Below, piece by piece: positions 1 to 12,505 of a stretch of 64,000 bases of DNA. Source of the stretch: Anthopleura xanthogrammica (Eukaryota; Cnidaria; Anthozoa; Actiniaria; Actiniidae); the NCBI GenBank assembly GCA_964019055.1, contig OZ025212.1, positions 5,710,766-5,774,765 on the forward strand, in the 5' to 3' direction. The notes under the pieces were generated by a model that ran no database searches, was not told the DNA's origin, and saw only the letters and a list, made by a program, of their open reading frames with translations. Position numbers and translations under genes: made by a program. The first letter of the stretch is position 1, and every line of letters begins with the position of its first letter.

Positions 1-3000
1 TTCATAAGCGTCAATCTTGAATGAGTTACTGGCACCTTTAACATCACCATAAATCTCATAAACATTCTTAAACAAAATGATGACTTCTTCAATAGCATCT
101 ATAGCAAAGTTGACACAACTTCCTGTAAAAAATAGCAGAATTCTAAAGCTTAAAAAAAGAAACGTATTTAATCATCATCAAAGTCCTCTGGTACCAAGCG
201 TCTCTTAGGGTATTCACAAAGATCTTCAAAACATGTACTGTATAATATATATCATTTTATAATCATTTTTGAATGGCTTGATAGACTATTCCATGATGGC
301 AACTGTTTAAATTGGATGTGTGACAACAGGGGGAGATCTAGACAGGGGAAGAAGTTGCCTGTTATCTCAAACTCTTCCTGTTATACCAAACTTGAAGTTG
401 TGTCCCATGGACTTGCAGCACTACAATTTTACCCTCCAGGCACATGTCTTTTTAAATTCCAGTTATTTACTCAAACTTTTCTGCTGGTCTGCAGATTTTT
501 GCAAAAATTACTACTAAATACCAATTTGATGTTGAAATTCCATTCACTTCTGTAGTTTTGCTCATACCTGCTGTACATTTGATAAAATCATTGGCCAGCT
601 TCTCCAATTCCTTAGCAATTTCTGTTTCTCCACAAGCTTCAAAGGCCTTGTAAACATCGATCAAAGCCTGTCCAATAAGCTGCATGCCACGATATATCTG
701 TTTGTTATCAAAGGCTTCAAATGCTTGTTTAAGTACTTCAACTGTCTGTTCACCATCCTTGGCACATGTCTCAAAGCTCACATTGTATTTGCCCAACCCT
801 GCAGCAATGCCACGGTAGACTTGGACCCATTCTTTGTCAGTTGGCCCACTTACTACTGTAAAAGGTGTTGTAATGGCATCAAAAAACTTTTTGTTTACTC
901 TGAAAATTTAAAATCAGACAAAGAATTATTACATCAGAACATCCTCTTGAGTATTACTTCTTTCTTTGCCAGCATCAGGCAAGGTACAATTCGGAGAAAA
1001 ATCATGGCTGCTCAATGCTGGGAATGATGAAAGGCCACATTGGACTGAACAACATGTGACCAGTCAATGTGACATTGTCTGTTGACGCTGGCTGTTGTGT
1101 TTAACCCTGTCATTAAATATCAATTCAACAAACACTTTCTCAAGTGAGTGCAGGGCCGTAGCCAGACTGAAATGTTTACTGAGGCACTTCAGGAAGATAC
1201 AAGCAAGTAAAGTCTATTGGGCACTTATGGGAAATGTGCTATAAATAAAGTTATTGACATTATGGCAAGATACTTTTATTCTGTGAAATTTTACCAAGGC
1301 AACTGTCTTGGCATACCTAATAGTGGTTATGGCCCTGGAGTGATGCATGGTCTGATGGGCACAGCAACTACACCCAAACAAAATCAGGCTATTTTGCAGT
1401 ATATAGCTAAACCTTGGATTTTGGAGGACGTTTTGCCATACTTACAAATATCTGTAGTTGTATTTTCCTTTAGGCAGGTATGACGTAAATGTTAAGGAAC
1501 CTTTTGATCTAGCATTTTTGCCTGGATTTTGACCTCCACCAACATAGTAAAAATCAACATACATGCTGTTATCTGAGCTGCTTGGATAAACTCCTAGTAA
1601 AAGAAATGAGATAAGATAAGATAGGTAAAGATACAATTTATTTCCAAGGACTGGAGAGAAATGAGAATTCCAAAGTGCATAGGCAGCAGAGCATGGGGGG
1701 CAGAAAGAGCTATCAACCCCACTAGCTACACCAATTTTTGGGTATTCAATCAAGCTCAGCCCTGCTCTTTTAAATGTACTCCATTACCTATGAAGGACAG
1801 GTATGGGACGATAGTATGGGCCCTAATATTTCAATCCACTACATCTGAGGGAGGAGGTAAAGATCTTTATAGTGTGGGTTGTCACAATTTATTGTCCAGA
1901 TGAGCGTAGTCTTGACTGTTGTTGTTGGGGACTGATGTTTTGACAACCTGAGTGGAAGTCATGTTCAGAGTACAGAGGTATAGATTGATGCTTTCTGGAA
2001 CTACACAAATGAACAGAGTCCTGTTTTTCTTACCAATCCAATCCATTGCCGTGGCTTCATCGACTGGTACTGTCCAGGAAACTGTGACTGGTTTTCCCGC
2101 TGGTGCTTCAGCTGGTGATAACTGTAAAGACCTGTTCTGCTCCACAATTTCTATATCATCTTTAAAACCAAGCTTAAAAGAGAAATTATTAAAGTCAGTA
2201 TTAAGGACTACCATACTCAAACATTTGCTGGAGGAAGGGATGACATATATCTTCAAGTTTGAAGTAAGTTAATATAAATATATGTGCAACCTCGATCAAA
2301 ATCTCCAGACCCTCCCCCACCCTGATAATTTATACTAGTCCAGTGGCAGATCCTGAACAATTTCAAGGGGGTGAATATTACCTAGAAAGGCGTCATATTG
2401 TGTCCTTTTCAAATTTTGCTTTATTCTTAAAATTTTCAAACTCCAGGAGGAGTGGCTAGCCACCCAATCCACCCCCCTGGATCCACCCTTGCACTCCTAT
2501 AAATAAATAAATACTCAGTGTGTCTAATCTTCCTACTTACAGCATATGCAGCCCACCAGCCTTTGTCGTCATTAATAATAGCAGGATGGCTGGCTATTGG
2601 TCCAGACTTGGGTCGACCAACATATTCCCATGAACTCCAGTCGCTACCTCGCTCAAGTTCCCATAAATGCCATAAGCCGCCATCATTGCTGACAGTAAAG
2701 ACCTATCAAAAATGATTGAAATTCAAAGTAAGTATGTGTTGTCATGACAACTGCAAGGTGTAAATGGGTAGCACTGTTGCATAGCAACAGCTGGAATCTA
2801 ATTTAAATTTTTAATTGTCAAACTGTAACCACTTGAGTAGCTTATATGGAGCAACAAGAAGTAGTTTGCAAACTTAACTGGTACTGCTAGCATTACCTCA
2901 ATGCCATTGTGTATATTTGCTCCAATACTCAAGGGATTTGCAGATACAGCACTTTTAGGTATAGCACTGCCTATCTTGTACCACAAGCTCCATGTACACC

Positions 3001-5054
3001 ATCCCCATGGATTTGGCACCTTGTCACATGTTGTCTGCCATATATGATGGATATGCCCATCCTCTCCAAACACAAACACATTGAGAGCACCATTGAAAAA
3101 ATTGAGTGGCATTCGATGAGCTACTGGAGCATGGATGGATGTTGGAGCACTGTATCCTGTCTTGTCCCATGACACCCATTTACTAGAACCTGAACAAATG
3201 ACAACAAATTTAACCTGTTAGAGCTGGTGTTTTTATCCTCCTGGAATTCCAACAACTTCTTTAAAATGTCTGGGTTTTGGACTTCTGCCAAGTTTTTAAT
3301 TAGGACCAGAGACGCAGTAGTTGTCTGGATTGAAGTCTGAATATTTTGTCTGTAAGATATTACCAAATCAGGACACAAAGGAGCGCTATCCCAATACTCA
3401 ACTCACCCACCCCTCCCCCATTAAATCTTTGCTCTGTGATCTCTGCTTACAGGATGTGAATATATTGTAAACAACTTACTTGTCTGCCATGTTCTGTACA
3501 TGTATTTATTGTCCATCACTGCAAATGCTTCTAAGTACTATTATGAAATACAACCAATAGAAACTAAGATATAATAGTAAAATAAAACAACTAACAATCT
3601 CATAAGAGACATTTCAATCAAAGTAGGACATTCTAGGTCTTAACCACAGGCAGCCCATAGGAAAACAAACCTTTTCCAAATTTTGAAGCAATATTCCCCT
3701 TCACAGTTTCCTGCACCATCTTGAAAGGTACCTGTGCCTTTGAATCAAAATGGGACATGAAGTGACCTTGCAATGATAGAGACCTTTTCTAACACCTTGG
3801 ACAATTATTCACATGTCTCTATCATCGCAAAGTCATCTCATATCTCACTTCGATGCATAGGCACAGCTACCTGTCAGATAGTGGAGGGAACTGTGAAGGG
3901 AACTATTATATCATTGTTTTTATGCCAGTTACCTTAGAGAATCCATTATACACCACTGTCATGTCAGTCTTGAGAGCTACTGATGCACCACCAATCAGAG
4001 ACCAGCTTGTCCAGTTCCCATGATTCTCTTGTGTCCAATACAATCTGGAACTCTTTGCTAGAGTTCTGGCAAATACAGAAACCTTTCCTTGAAAGATCAG
4101 AGCCTTGACATTGTCTTTTCCATTCAGAACAGCACCTTTTTAGAGGAAATATTGTTTAAGTATAGTGTGAAGATGTTTCAGTCCTATATGTGCTGTGTGC
4201 AATGATTTTCAAAATTCTATAATTTGTAAAGGGTATAATACTTTAATACCATATAACACTTTAGTAACACCTTTCATAGGGTTTTTCAAAGTCTTAGGGT
4301 GGCCTTAACATGAACTTTTATTTTCACATTTGTTTTCATTGTGTTCGTATAGATTTTAATATACCTTTGTCCATAGGTAGCTTTGTTGATATGACTATCC
4401 ATTTCCCAAAAGCAGTTGTCTTCTGTGCAGCTTGCTCTATGGAGTAAACTTGACCATCGGCACAAAGGCAGAATACTTTGGTAAGATCGTTGGAATCGTG
4501 AACGGCAGTTGGATTGGAAATCACCTCAGTGCCACTGGGTGAGCCGAGATCAACCCTGTTTGGAGAAATCCAGGTAAAAAAATATTAGGATCGATAGAAA
4601 TTTCACTGGTCACGGATTAACGCCTTTGCTTGCAGCTTTCTTCAGTCTTTTCTCCTTTCACCAAGGAAGAAAGAAGAACGTGGTCGAAGAAACGAGGGTT
4701 TCGAGGTTTTCCTGAGAGTCGCTCAAACGCCAAAGGCTAGCAGAGAAATGATAAAGCTTTAAGCTTAAGCTTGTTATGTAACATGTTTTCCAATGCTCAA
4801 ATAGCAATAACAATAAAAGAAAAACAATGTATTACTAACCAGCCAGACCAGCCACCATTGTCAGTATGCTTGTATCTCAGTTTTCCATTTGTTGTATGAA
4901 AGGCAAAAGTGAAACCATTTGAAGGTTGCCTCGTGTTTTTGATTACAGCCAAACGATCTTCAACAACAGCATTGGAATGCGCTGTCTTCGCCGATTGCAA
5001 AGGTGAACCTCCAGTGGCTACAAAGAAAACGCAAATTATGATATTCAAAAGCAT
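1..5054 (-). CDS. Secreted PLL-like beta-propeller lectin-like protein (3' end off window)
   Basis: Ten exons on the minus strand join with consistent phase: 4840-5054, 4365-4555, 3933-4135, 3480-3537, 2897-3189, 2541-2702, 2034-2172, 1446-1593, 568-899 and 1-122 (open at the edge). The ATG at 5054 begins a hydrophobic signal peptide (MLLNIIICVFF). Exons 1-6 encode repeats with GWSGW, NWTSW and DWSSWEYVG blades and lines such as NVFVFGEDGHIHHIW, the pattern of PLL-like (Photorhabdus-lectin type) propeller repeats that bind sugars. Exons 7-8 resemble the Fn3-like N-terminal domain of purple acid phosphatases (PAGKPVTVSW, DWIGVYPSS, GSLTFTSYLPKGKYNYRY), but no phosphatase domain is seen in the part present. 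Exons 9-10 encode a Cys-containing helical region I do not recognise. The likely product is an extracellular carbohydrate-binding protein. The lectin call comes from repeat pattern only; the exon structure is firmer than the function. Confidence 0.68.
1886..1975 (-). repeat. Dispersed repeat with CTGA...GAAACGTC-like hairpin
   Basis: Read on the minus strand, this matches the plus-strand stretch at about 31470-31563: a TCTGAAGATGACTTCCACTC-type block, then GGTTGTC and a cytosine-rich tail. It lies in intron 7 of the lectin-like gene. The two copies are diverged relics of one dispersed element in opposite orientations. The family is not identified with certainty. Confidence 0.5.
2340..2490. 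repeat. Short inverted-terminal-repeat element (copy 1)
   Basis: The ends read CAGTGGCAGATCCTGAA and, inverted, CCTGGATCCACCC. The interior carries GTGGCTAGCCACCCAATCCA. A second copy at 53973-54151 in the gephyrin gene has the same ends and the same GTGGCTAGCCACCCAATCCA core, so this is a dispersed non-autonomous element sitting in a lectin-gene intron. Confidence 0.6.
3704..3903. repeat. Foldback element, ~90-bp arms, in lectin-gene intron
   Basis: The left arm starts TTCACAGTTTCCTGCACCAT and includes GGTACCTGTGCC and AATGATAGAGAC. The right arm, inverted, reads TTCACAGTTCCCTCCACTAT with GGTAGCTGTGCC and GATGATAGAGAC. The arms match imperfectly across about 90 bp, giving a MITE-like hairpin between exons 3 and 4 of the lectin-like gene. 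Confidence 0.6.
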
Positions 5055-6669
5055 CCTTGACAATTTCTTTTGGTGTTCTTGCAGTAATAATAATAAGAAC
5101 CAGGTTGCGCAAACTTTTGAATTTGGTCCAGACTGCTAGAGGTCACAAGACGGTCATATGATGTAATAGAATCAGTGGGTGTGTTGGGGGAGGGGCGGGA
5201 GGATTTATGAACGGAAAGGAACCGCGGAGTCAGGAAGGAGGGTAAAACGACTAAAAAGAGACTGGGAGGAGGAAGAAATAACAGAAAAGTATAGAGAAGG
5301 TAGAGCCAGCATAAAAAGGGAGAAAATCCGTCATTTTACTAAATTTTTCGTTTGCTTGCGGTGGGAGAAACGGCTGAAAAAATTAGGGAAGAGGAAGCAG
5401 AATGGCAGCAAATATCTGTTCTTCTCCGCTATTTAAATGATTGGGATGCTATTCATAAGTATTTTTAACCGAGGAAAAAGACACATTTCTAGCTGTTCAG
5501 AGTGAATTGCTTTCTTTTAAGGAATACAATTTGTTTCTTTTCTTTTCATTTGTTTTACTGATTTCGTTTCATTTTCTGTTAGAAAAGTTGCCAGTTCAAC
5601 GCATGAGCTTTTGGGTACGGACAGTAGCCAATGTAACATTTGAACAGAAAACATGTACGGCAATCATAGTTAGAAAAAAATGCTGAGAAAGTGAACCAAA
5701 CTATAAAGTGGAATAAAAGATGGTTTTGAGTACAATGGACTGTTTGAAAAAAGAAAAAAAAGTTGCTGAAAAAGTCTTATCTTGATACGGTGGGATTTGG
5801 ACCTTTTACTAAGCTTTCAAAGGCTAGCGCTAAACAAAAGTGTAGACTTCGGATGAAAATGATAACAGTGCCGGGTGATACAAAGAAATGAGTTATGAGA
5901 GAACTTTCTAGATTTACTACAAATGAATATATGATTTTTTTTGAAATACCATTGTTTACATTGGTATCCATAACAACAAGCTCTTGAATACTACGACCAC
6001 ATGTCTCTATCAACTGGTAGATATTTTTCACGTACTATAGCAAACCTGTTACCCTTCTTACACATGCGCAGTCACAGTCAAATTGTTTCACGGTAATTGA
6101 TTTTCAAAGTAATCCATAAAAACAACTTTCTAATACACTTTACATTTTGTATACCTATTTGAATTAGAAATTATGTATCCAGGATAAGATTGCTCTAATA
6201 TTGAGGCATCTTTTAGTCAAACGCCTGTGAAATCCTGCAGCCTCTGTTTGTGGACGGAGCTTTGGGAAGCGTGTTCAATGGTCAGTATTTTGTTTTCAAA
6301 TAACTCAATGACAATTTATTATTTTATTTTACCATTTTGTGTTGGTTTGTTTTAGCATTTTCCTATATATTTTTAATGGCAACACTGATAAACTCCAGCC
6401 CGTGAACGACAAATTTTGTCCGGAATACTGTAGTGGTCGGAAAAGAGCTGAATACCGGTCGCTTATGAAAGGCGGTCGCAACGAATTCCCGCATAAATTT
6501 GGTCGACATTTGTTTATGTTTACTTCAAACCCAATTTGTCATATATATCACTTCATGAACAAAATATTTATTTTGTAATTGACATATAATTTTTATTTTT
6601 CTACAGGCGTTAGATCAACTGGATCTTCTCCTAACCCCGGCCGATTCGAAAAGCCTTGGAAATGCAGGA
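5055..6669. other. Intergenic region between divergent lectin-like and NXPE genes
   Basis: About 1.6 kb lies between the divergent starts at 5054 (minus) and 6670 (plus). The region is AT-rich. A TTTCTACAG acceptor ending at 6606, before the NXPE start codon, suggests a spliced 5' UTR for that gene. No convincing coding exon was found; a short minus-strand open stretch around 5950-6031 lacks an ATG. Confidence 0.4.
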
Positions 6670-9600
6670 ATGGCGCGAACGGGAACGTGGATGGTATCAC
6701 TGATATCTAAATCCCCACCAACGCCAAGGAATGTTTTCAGTTTTTTCAGAAAACGCCGGGATAACTTTTTTACTTCAAGATTAATAGTTCTTTTGTTGTT
6801 CTTTTGCTTAATTTTGTATTTTTACATTCGTTGTTATAATGATATCAATTCTGCACTTCTACATCATGAGACGACGGCTAGAGTCTACAGTTATGGATAC
6901 GAAGGTCACTGGAAAGAGAATGACCAAGCAAAAGAGACGATAACAGGTTTGCCTAGCTCTTCAAAGTCAAGCACATTTTCCAAGGCTTTCTTAAGGAATC
7001 ATTCAAGGCATGAAAATTATGATCTTAAGGAACCGAGGTACAAAATTGTACAAAATAAAAAACAGGTTTATGAGATTCAAAATCAGAAACATTCCAGTCG
7101 AGAAAAACAGATCGAAATTTTAAGGGAAATTATGGACGACTTTAAATCTCAGTGGCTCAAATACTCTAAAGCTGGATTAGACTGGAAAGGAATTTTAAAT
7201 CCATGTAAGAACGATATGGAATGGAAGAAAAAAGGTTTAGAAACTATCAATAGAAGCAGTGGAAATACAAGTGAAATTTTTTCGGTGGATATCCGGCCAG
7301 CAGGCGAGTTCAGTAGGATATTTATTCAGTCAAGAACTGCAGATGGCAGATTGAACACCATAGGAGGAGATGCATGGAGGGTTTATGTAATAGGTCCGTC
7401 GTCGCTTGTTGCTAAAGTATTTGATTATAATAATGGGACGTACGAGGCAATGTTTCTTGTTATGGAGCCTGGTGTGTATGAAGTGATCATTATACTGGAT
7501 TACAGTCTCTGTGATGGCTTGAGGGATCCTCCTGGTGATTGGTTCATCAAAGGTAACACATTATTCAGAAGCTTATCTAAGAGGGGAGGGCTGCTTCTTC
7601 CCCATTAACCTCAACAAATTATCCCCGTCCTTACCCTCCTCCAAATTCCAAATCACATGCAAATTATATTGAAATCTAACGAGGGAAAAGAGAGTTGATC
7701 AATGGCATGCACCCTCTGCACTGGCTAAGTTAAGATGACGTTACACGATGCAATTTTTTTTTGCCAAAAAAAATTCCAACGCATGAAGTTCCACTGTCCC
7801 ATGCATTGCAAAATCTAACCAAATCCCCCTTCCCATTTTCCCCCTTCGCGACTCAAGTTATTGCAGTACCGGCTAATGGCAAGCATTTCGTCCTGAAAAG
7901 TCTACCCACTTATAAATAAGAGTTTTTGTTACGTCTCTGAATGTCGACAGGTAACAAGCAAGGAAAATATCAGAAAGAAGGTTCCCTTGGTAAACTTGAT
8001 GACTTCCTGTTTCAGCAACTTGGAAGTTTTGAGCAGCAGGCTAGACCACTGACAATAAAAGTGCCTGCAGCGCGTGTTCAAGCAGACTTCAGAGGTAAAA
8101 CAGGAAATCAGGTTAAAACTATGTACAGGTATAGAGAAGTACCTTGACATGCATCCCTTCCTGAATGAAACGATATATGGCCGAACCTGGTCGCCATGTT
8201 GGTTGATATAACAATCTTTAAATTCCTTAAAAATAATCAATATTGCGACGGTGACGTCACATGAACCCAAAAATGACATTCAAAATAAAAAATCCATGCT
8301 TTTTAGTCGACTGAGTTTGGTTCCGGCCTACTCTTGTTCTAGACATTTTGAGCGAAGGAAGACGACAATTCGAAAACTTAATACGCAATTGCTATTTCCT
8401 TAACACCATTCCTTTTATTGCTACAGCTTTTCTTTTGAATTCCTCGCCGTCGCTGTGTCCAACAAGCTGCAGGTTTTTATGGAATGGATACGGACGATGG
8501 GTCAACAAGACTTGGGTACCTTTCTTCCAAGGCAAGTGGATACCGGTATTTGTAAATCATCTGCATTTTACTAACGCGCGCGTTATTGTTTATTCATTAC
8601 TGCGCCGGGGGAAATAAGAAAAGAAAGAAAAAAAGGACAAATAGGAGTCAATGTCCCGATGTCAGTTTCCCACCGCCATTTATTGTTTTATCCCTGTTCA
8701 GTTAACTAAACCCTGGCTAAACGAGGACGCATGTTTCCAGAAACATGTTTTTTTAATTGTTTCCAAAAGTGGCTGAACTCAGTGTCAGGAAACATTGGAC
8801 AACAAGTGTAACATTGTTCCAATGTGGCGCGGAAACATGAAATGTTTCTGTCGTCGACACCTGCAGAAACATATACTTTGCTTCTCGTAGCAATGTTTCG
8901 CACTAGGCTAAACTAGGAAAGAATTAAGGAATGTAAAAAATAAAGGGAGAAAAATGGATGTTGAAACTTGCAGCTCTTAGTTTTTATTTCATATTCACCA
9001 GACATACGATAGTGACCTTAATAATTTACGTTTTGTTTACAGAACCACTCCATTGGCATAATTATCCCCACTCCTCCCCCTCAGGAACACTTTGGATGTA
9101 CGGCGACTCGGTGGCCATGATATTCTTACAGTCCATGAAAAAACGAACGACGTGTGATAAACTGTACAAGCAGTGCAACCTCAGCTATAACTGGATCTAT
9201 CCTATTCTCACTGGTCACAAGGTACGAGTGTTGGGACGGGCGCACGCGTTTTCACGCGAAATTTCCCGCCAAAACCACAGGAACTCCATCAGCTAAACAA
9301 GCTGTAATATTAGTCTCAATATTTGAGGGTTAGAAAAAATTCACATTGCCAGAAAAAAATTCTCGTCGGGGTGGACATTATCGCATTTAATATGGCAAAG
9401 CATTATGAGTATAAAAGTGGCATGAAATCTTATTTTACCGAATTTTAAAAACATTTTTTTCCTGATATTTTATTATTTATTTTGCGTGTTTACAGAGGGC
9501 AATAGAGGAGTATGACGACCTTGATTTTGACGAGGAGCGAGTACTAAAGTCGATAAGAGATGTCTTGTCTGACCCAGACATGGATTCAAACAGCACTCTA

Positions 9601-9890
9601 CTATTGAACCTTGGACTTCACTTTGTCATGACAATCAACTTCACTACTTATCAGAAATTGATAGATCACGTGATTGATATGTTGACCGAGAAGAAGCCTG
9701 GGAGCGAGCACGAATTGTGGTACGAGTCAAGGGTCGTGTGGAAAACTACCACAGCGATAATGAAAGAGAACGCTAGTGAAAAACAGTTGACGCATTTTCG
9801 TTTCTTGACTTCACAGGTTAGTCAAGGGACGTGTATAGTACTGGGTTACCTGTGGTGGCCCTGTAGAGAAATGCATTTCTTGTCTCAGTT

Positions 9891-9945
<55 letters not shown>

Positions 9946-10213
9946 GTCCATCTGATTGTTCCTTCTTATCTTCCAGAGAATATTACTGTTTAACGCGTAC
10001 GCAACGTGGGCAATGTGTAGGACAGGAATAGACGTAGTAGACGTTCATCCGATCACTGATTCCTATCCTGGAGGACCCATGGACGTTGTGCATTACTATG
10101 GCTTTGTAACGCTTCCGTTGGAACAGAGATTAGAGGCACTACAAATCGATACTGTAACACCTGAAGGCGATCAAGACGAACATTCAATACAAATGTGCAT
10201 CAGGGGCCAGTGA
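6670..10213 (+). CDS. NXPE-family type II membrane protein with PC-esterase domain
   Basis: Six exons join in phase into about 622 residues: 6670-7552, 7951-8094, 8427-8531, 9043-9221, 9496-9816 and 9977-10213. A transmembrane segment at about residues 37-55 (LIVLLLFFCLILYFYI) follows a basic N-terminus, giving a type II anchor with the bulk lumenal or extracellular. The Ig/filamin-like NXPE region has GGDAWRVYVIGPSSL and FLVMEPGVYEV (about 232-272), followed by CDGLRDPPGDWFIKG. The PC-esterase part has FLWNGYGRWVN, the GDS nucleophile block at about 398-400 (MYGDS) and the D-x-x-H block DVVHYYG (D580, H583), so all expected catalytic residues of the GDSL-like triad are visible. PC-esterase domains are thought to act on acyl groups of glycans; the substrate here is unknown. 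Intron 3 uses a GC donor. The last exon's 3' part is repeated downstream. Confidence 0.86.
8532..9042 (+). other. GC-AG intron in the NXPE-family gene
   Basis: Exon 3 ends at 8531 in CCAAG followed by GCAAGT, the optimal context for the rare GC donor. Only this site gives the phase (1) needed by the exon starting at 9043 after TTTACAG. The later GT at 8546-8547 (after GGATACCG) leaves the wrong phase for the next exon. Confidence 0.65.
8700..8925. repeat. Probable inverted-end repeat in NXPE intron 3
   Basis: The stretch begins CCTGGCTAAACGAGGACGCA and ends, inverted, with a CTAGTTTAGCCTAGTGCG-like end. The interior is rich in GTTTC/GAAAC words around GGAAACATG. The arms match only loosely, so the boundaries are uncertain. 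Confidence 0.35.
9889..9945 (+). repeat. (TTTC)n microsatellite
   Basis: About 14 uninterrupted TTTC units sit roughly 30 bp before the last NXPE exon. They lie in the polypyrimidine region upstream of the TTCCAG acceptor, so length variation could affect splicing of the catalytic last exon. Confidence 0.9.
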
Positions 10214-10432
10214 TGGATGGATGGGCTAATATATATGATATGTCCCTTGGAACAGAGATAGGAGGCCCACTGCAAATCGATACTATGTCACCTGAAGGCC
10301 ACCAAGACGAACACTCGATAAAAATGTGCATTATTAGTTCATATGTATGGTCAAGAACAGATATTAGAAGCACTACAAATCGATACTGTGTCCCCTGAAG
10401 GCAACCACGACGAACATTTAATTCATAAACAA
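10120..10432 (+). repeat. Threefold tandem duplication of the NXPE 3' coding end
   Basis: A block containing GGAACAGAGATTAGAGGCAC, CAAATCGATACT, CCTGAAGGC and GACGAACA occurs at about 10120-10202 (coding), 10242-10332 and 10351-10430 with substitutions and small indels. The first copy ends in the stop at 10211-10213, so copies 2 and 3 are 3' UTR or non-coding. The spacing is about 110-120 bp. Confidence 0.75.
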
Positions 10433-10472
10433 ATTAAACGTTTATCACGGGTTAATGGAAGGATGAATGAAC

Positions 10473-12505
10473 GGATGGATGGATGGATGGATGGATGGAT
10501 GGATGGATGGATGGATGGATGGATGGATGGATGGATGGATGGATGGATGGATGGATGGATGGATGGATGGATGGATGGATGGATGGATGGATGGATGGAT
10601 GGATGGATGGATGGATGGATGGATGGATGGATGGATGGATGGATGGATGGATGGATGGATGGATGGATGGATGGATGGATGGATGGATGGATGGATGGAT
10701 GGATGGATGGATGGATGGATGGATGGATGGATGGATGGATGGATGGATGGATGGATGGATGGATGGATGGATGGATGGATGGATGGATGGATGGATGGAT
10801 GGATGGATGGATGGATGGATGGATGGATGGATGGATGGATGGATGGATGGATGGATGGATGGATGGATGGATGGATGGATGGATGGATGGATGGATGGAT
10901 GGATGGATGGATGGATGGATGGATGGATGGATGGATGGATGGATGGATGGATGGATGGATGGATGGATGGATGGATGGATGGATGGATGGATGGATGGAT
11001 GGATGGATGGATGGATGGATGGATGGATGGATGGATGGATGGATGGATGGATGGATGGATGGATGGATGGATGGATGGATGGATGGATGGATGGATGGAT
11101 GGATGGATGGATGGATGGATGGATGGATGGATGGATGGATGGATGGATGGATGGATGGATGGATGGATGGATGGATGGATGGATGGATGGATGGATGGAT
11201 GGATGGATGGATGGATGGATGGATGGATGGATGGATGGATGGATGGATGGATGGATGGATGGATGGATGGATGGATGGATGGATGGATGGATGGATGGAT
11301 GGATGGATGGATGGATGGATGGATGGATGGATGGATGGATGGATGGATGGATGGATGGATGGATGGATGGATGGATGGATGGATGGATGGATGGATGGAT
11401 GGATGGATGGATGGATGGATGGATGGATGGATGGATGGATGGATGGATGGATGGATGGATGGATGGATGGATGGATGGATGGATGGATGGATGGATGGAT
11501 GGATGGATGGATGGATGGATGGATGGATGGATGGATGGATGGATGGATGGATGGATGGATGGATGGATGGATGGATGGATGGATGGATGGATGGATGGAT
11601 GGATGGATGGATGGATGGATGGATGGATGGATGGATGGATGGATGGATGGATGGATGGATGGATGGATGGATGGATGGATGGATGGATGGATGGATGGAT
11701 GGATGGATGGATGGATGGATGGATGGATGGATGGATGGATGGATGGATGGATGGATGGATGGATGGATGGATGGATGGATGGATGGATGGATGGATGGAT
11801 GGATGGATGGATGGATGGATGGATGGATGGATGGATGGATGGATGGATGGATGGATGGATGGATGGATGGATGGATGGATGGATGGATGGATGGATGGAT
11901 GGATGGATGGATGGATGGATGGATGGATGGATGGATGGATGGATGGATGGATGGATGGATGGATGGATGGATGGATGGATGGATGGATGGATGGATGGAT
12001 GGATGGATGGATGGATGGATGGATGGATGGATGGATGGATGGATGGATGGATGGATGGATGGATGGATGGATGGATGGATGGATGGATGGATGGATGGAT
12101 GGATGGATGGATGGATGGATGGATGGATGGATGGATGGATGGATGGATGGATGGATGGATGGATGGATGGATGGATGGATGGATGGATGGATGGATGGAT
12201 GGATGGATGGATGGATGGATGGATGGATGGATGGATGGATGGATGGATGGATGGATGGATGGATGGATGGATGGATGGATGGATGGATGGATGGATGGAT
12301 GGATGGATGGATGGATGGATGGATGGATGGATGGATGGATGGATGGATGGATGGATGGATGGATGGATGGATGGATGGATGGATGGATGGATGGATGGAT
12401 GGATGGATGGATGGATGGATGGATGGATGGATGGATGGATGGATGGATGGATGGATGGATGGATGGATGGATGGATGGATGGATGGATGGATGGATGGAT
12501 GGATG
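10473..12505 (+). repeat. 2.03-kb uninterrupted (GGAT)n microsatellite
   Basis: About 508 GGAT units run without a visible interruption. The flanks are variant units (GGATGAATGAACGGATGG before, GGATGAACGGATG after). All frames are open on both strands, giving artefactual Met-Asp-Gly-Trp or His-Pro-Ser-Ile polypeptides. It lies just downstream of the NXPE gene. Confidence 0.98.

Noticed and set aside
5777..6031. Minus-strand frame KNIYQLIETCGRSIQELVV as a first exon
   Set aside because: No ATG starts it, and no downstream exon of matching phase was found, so it cannot be supported.
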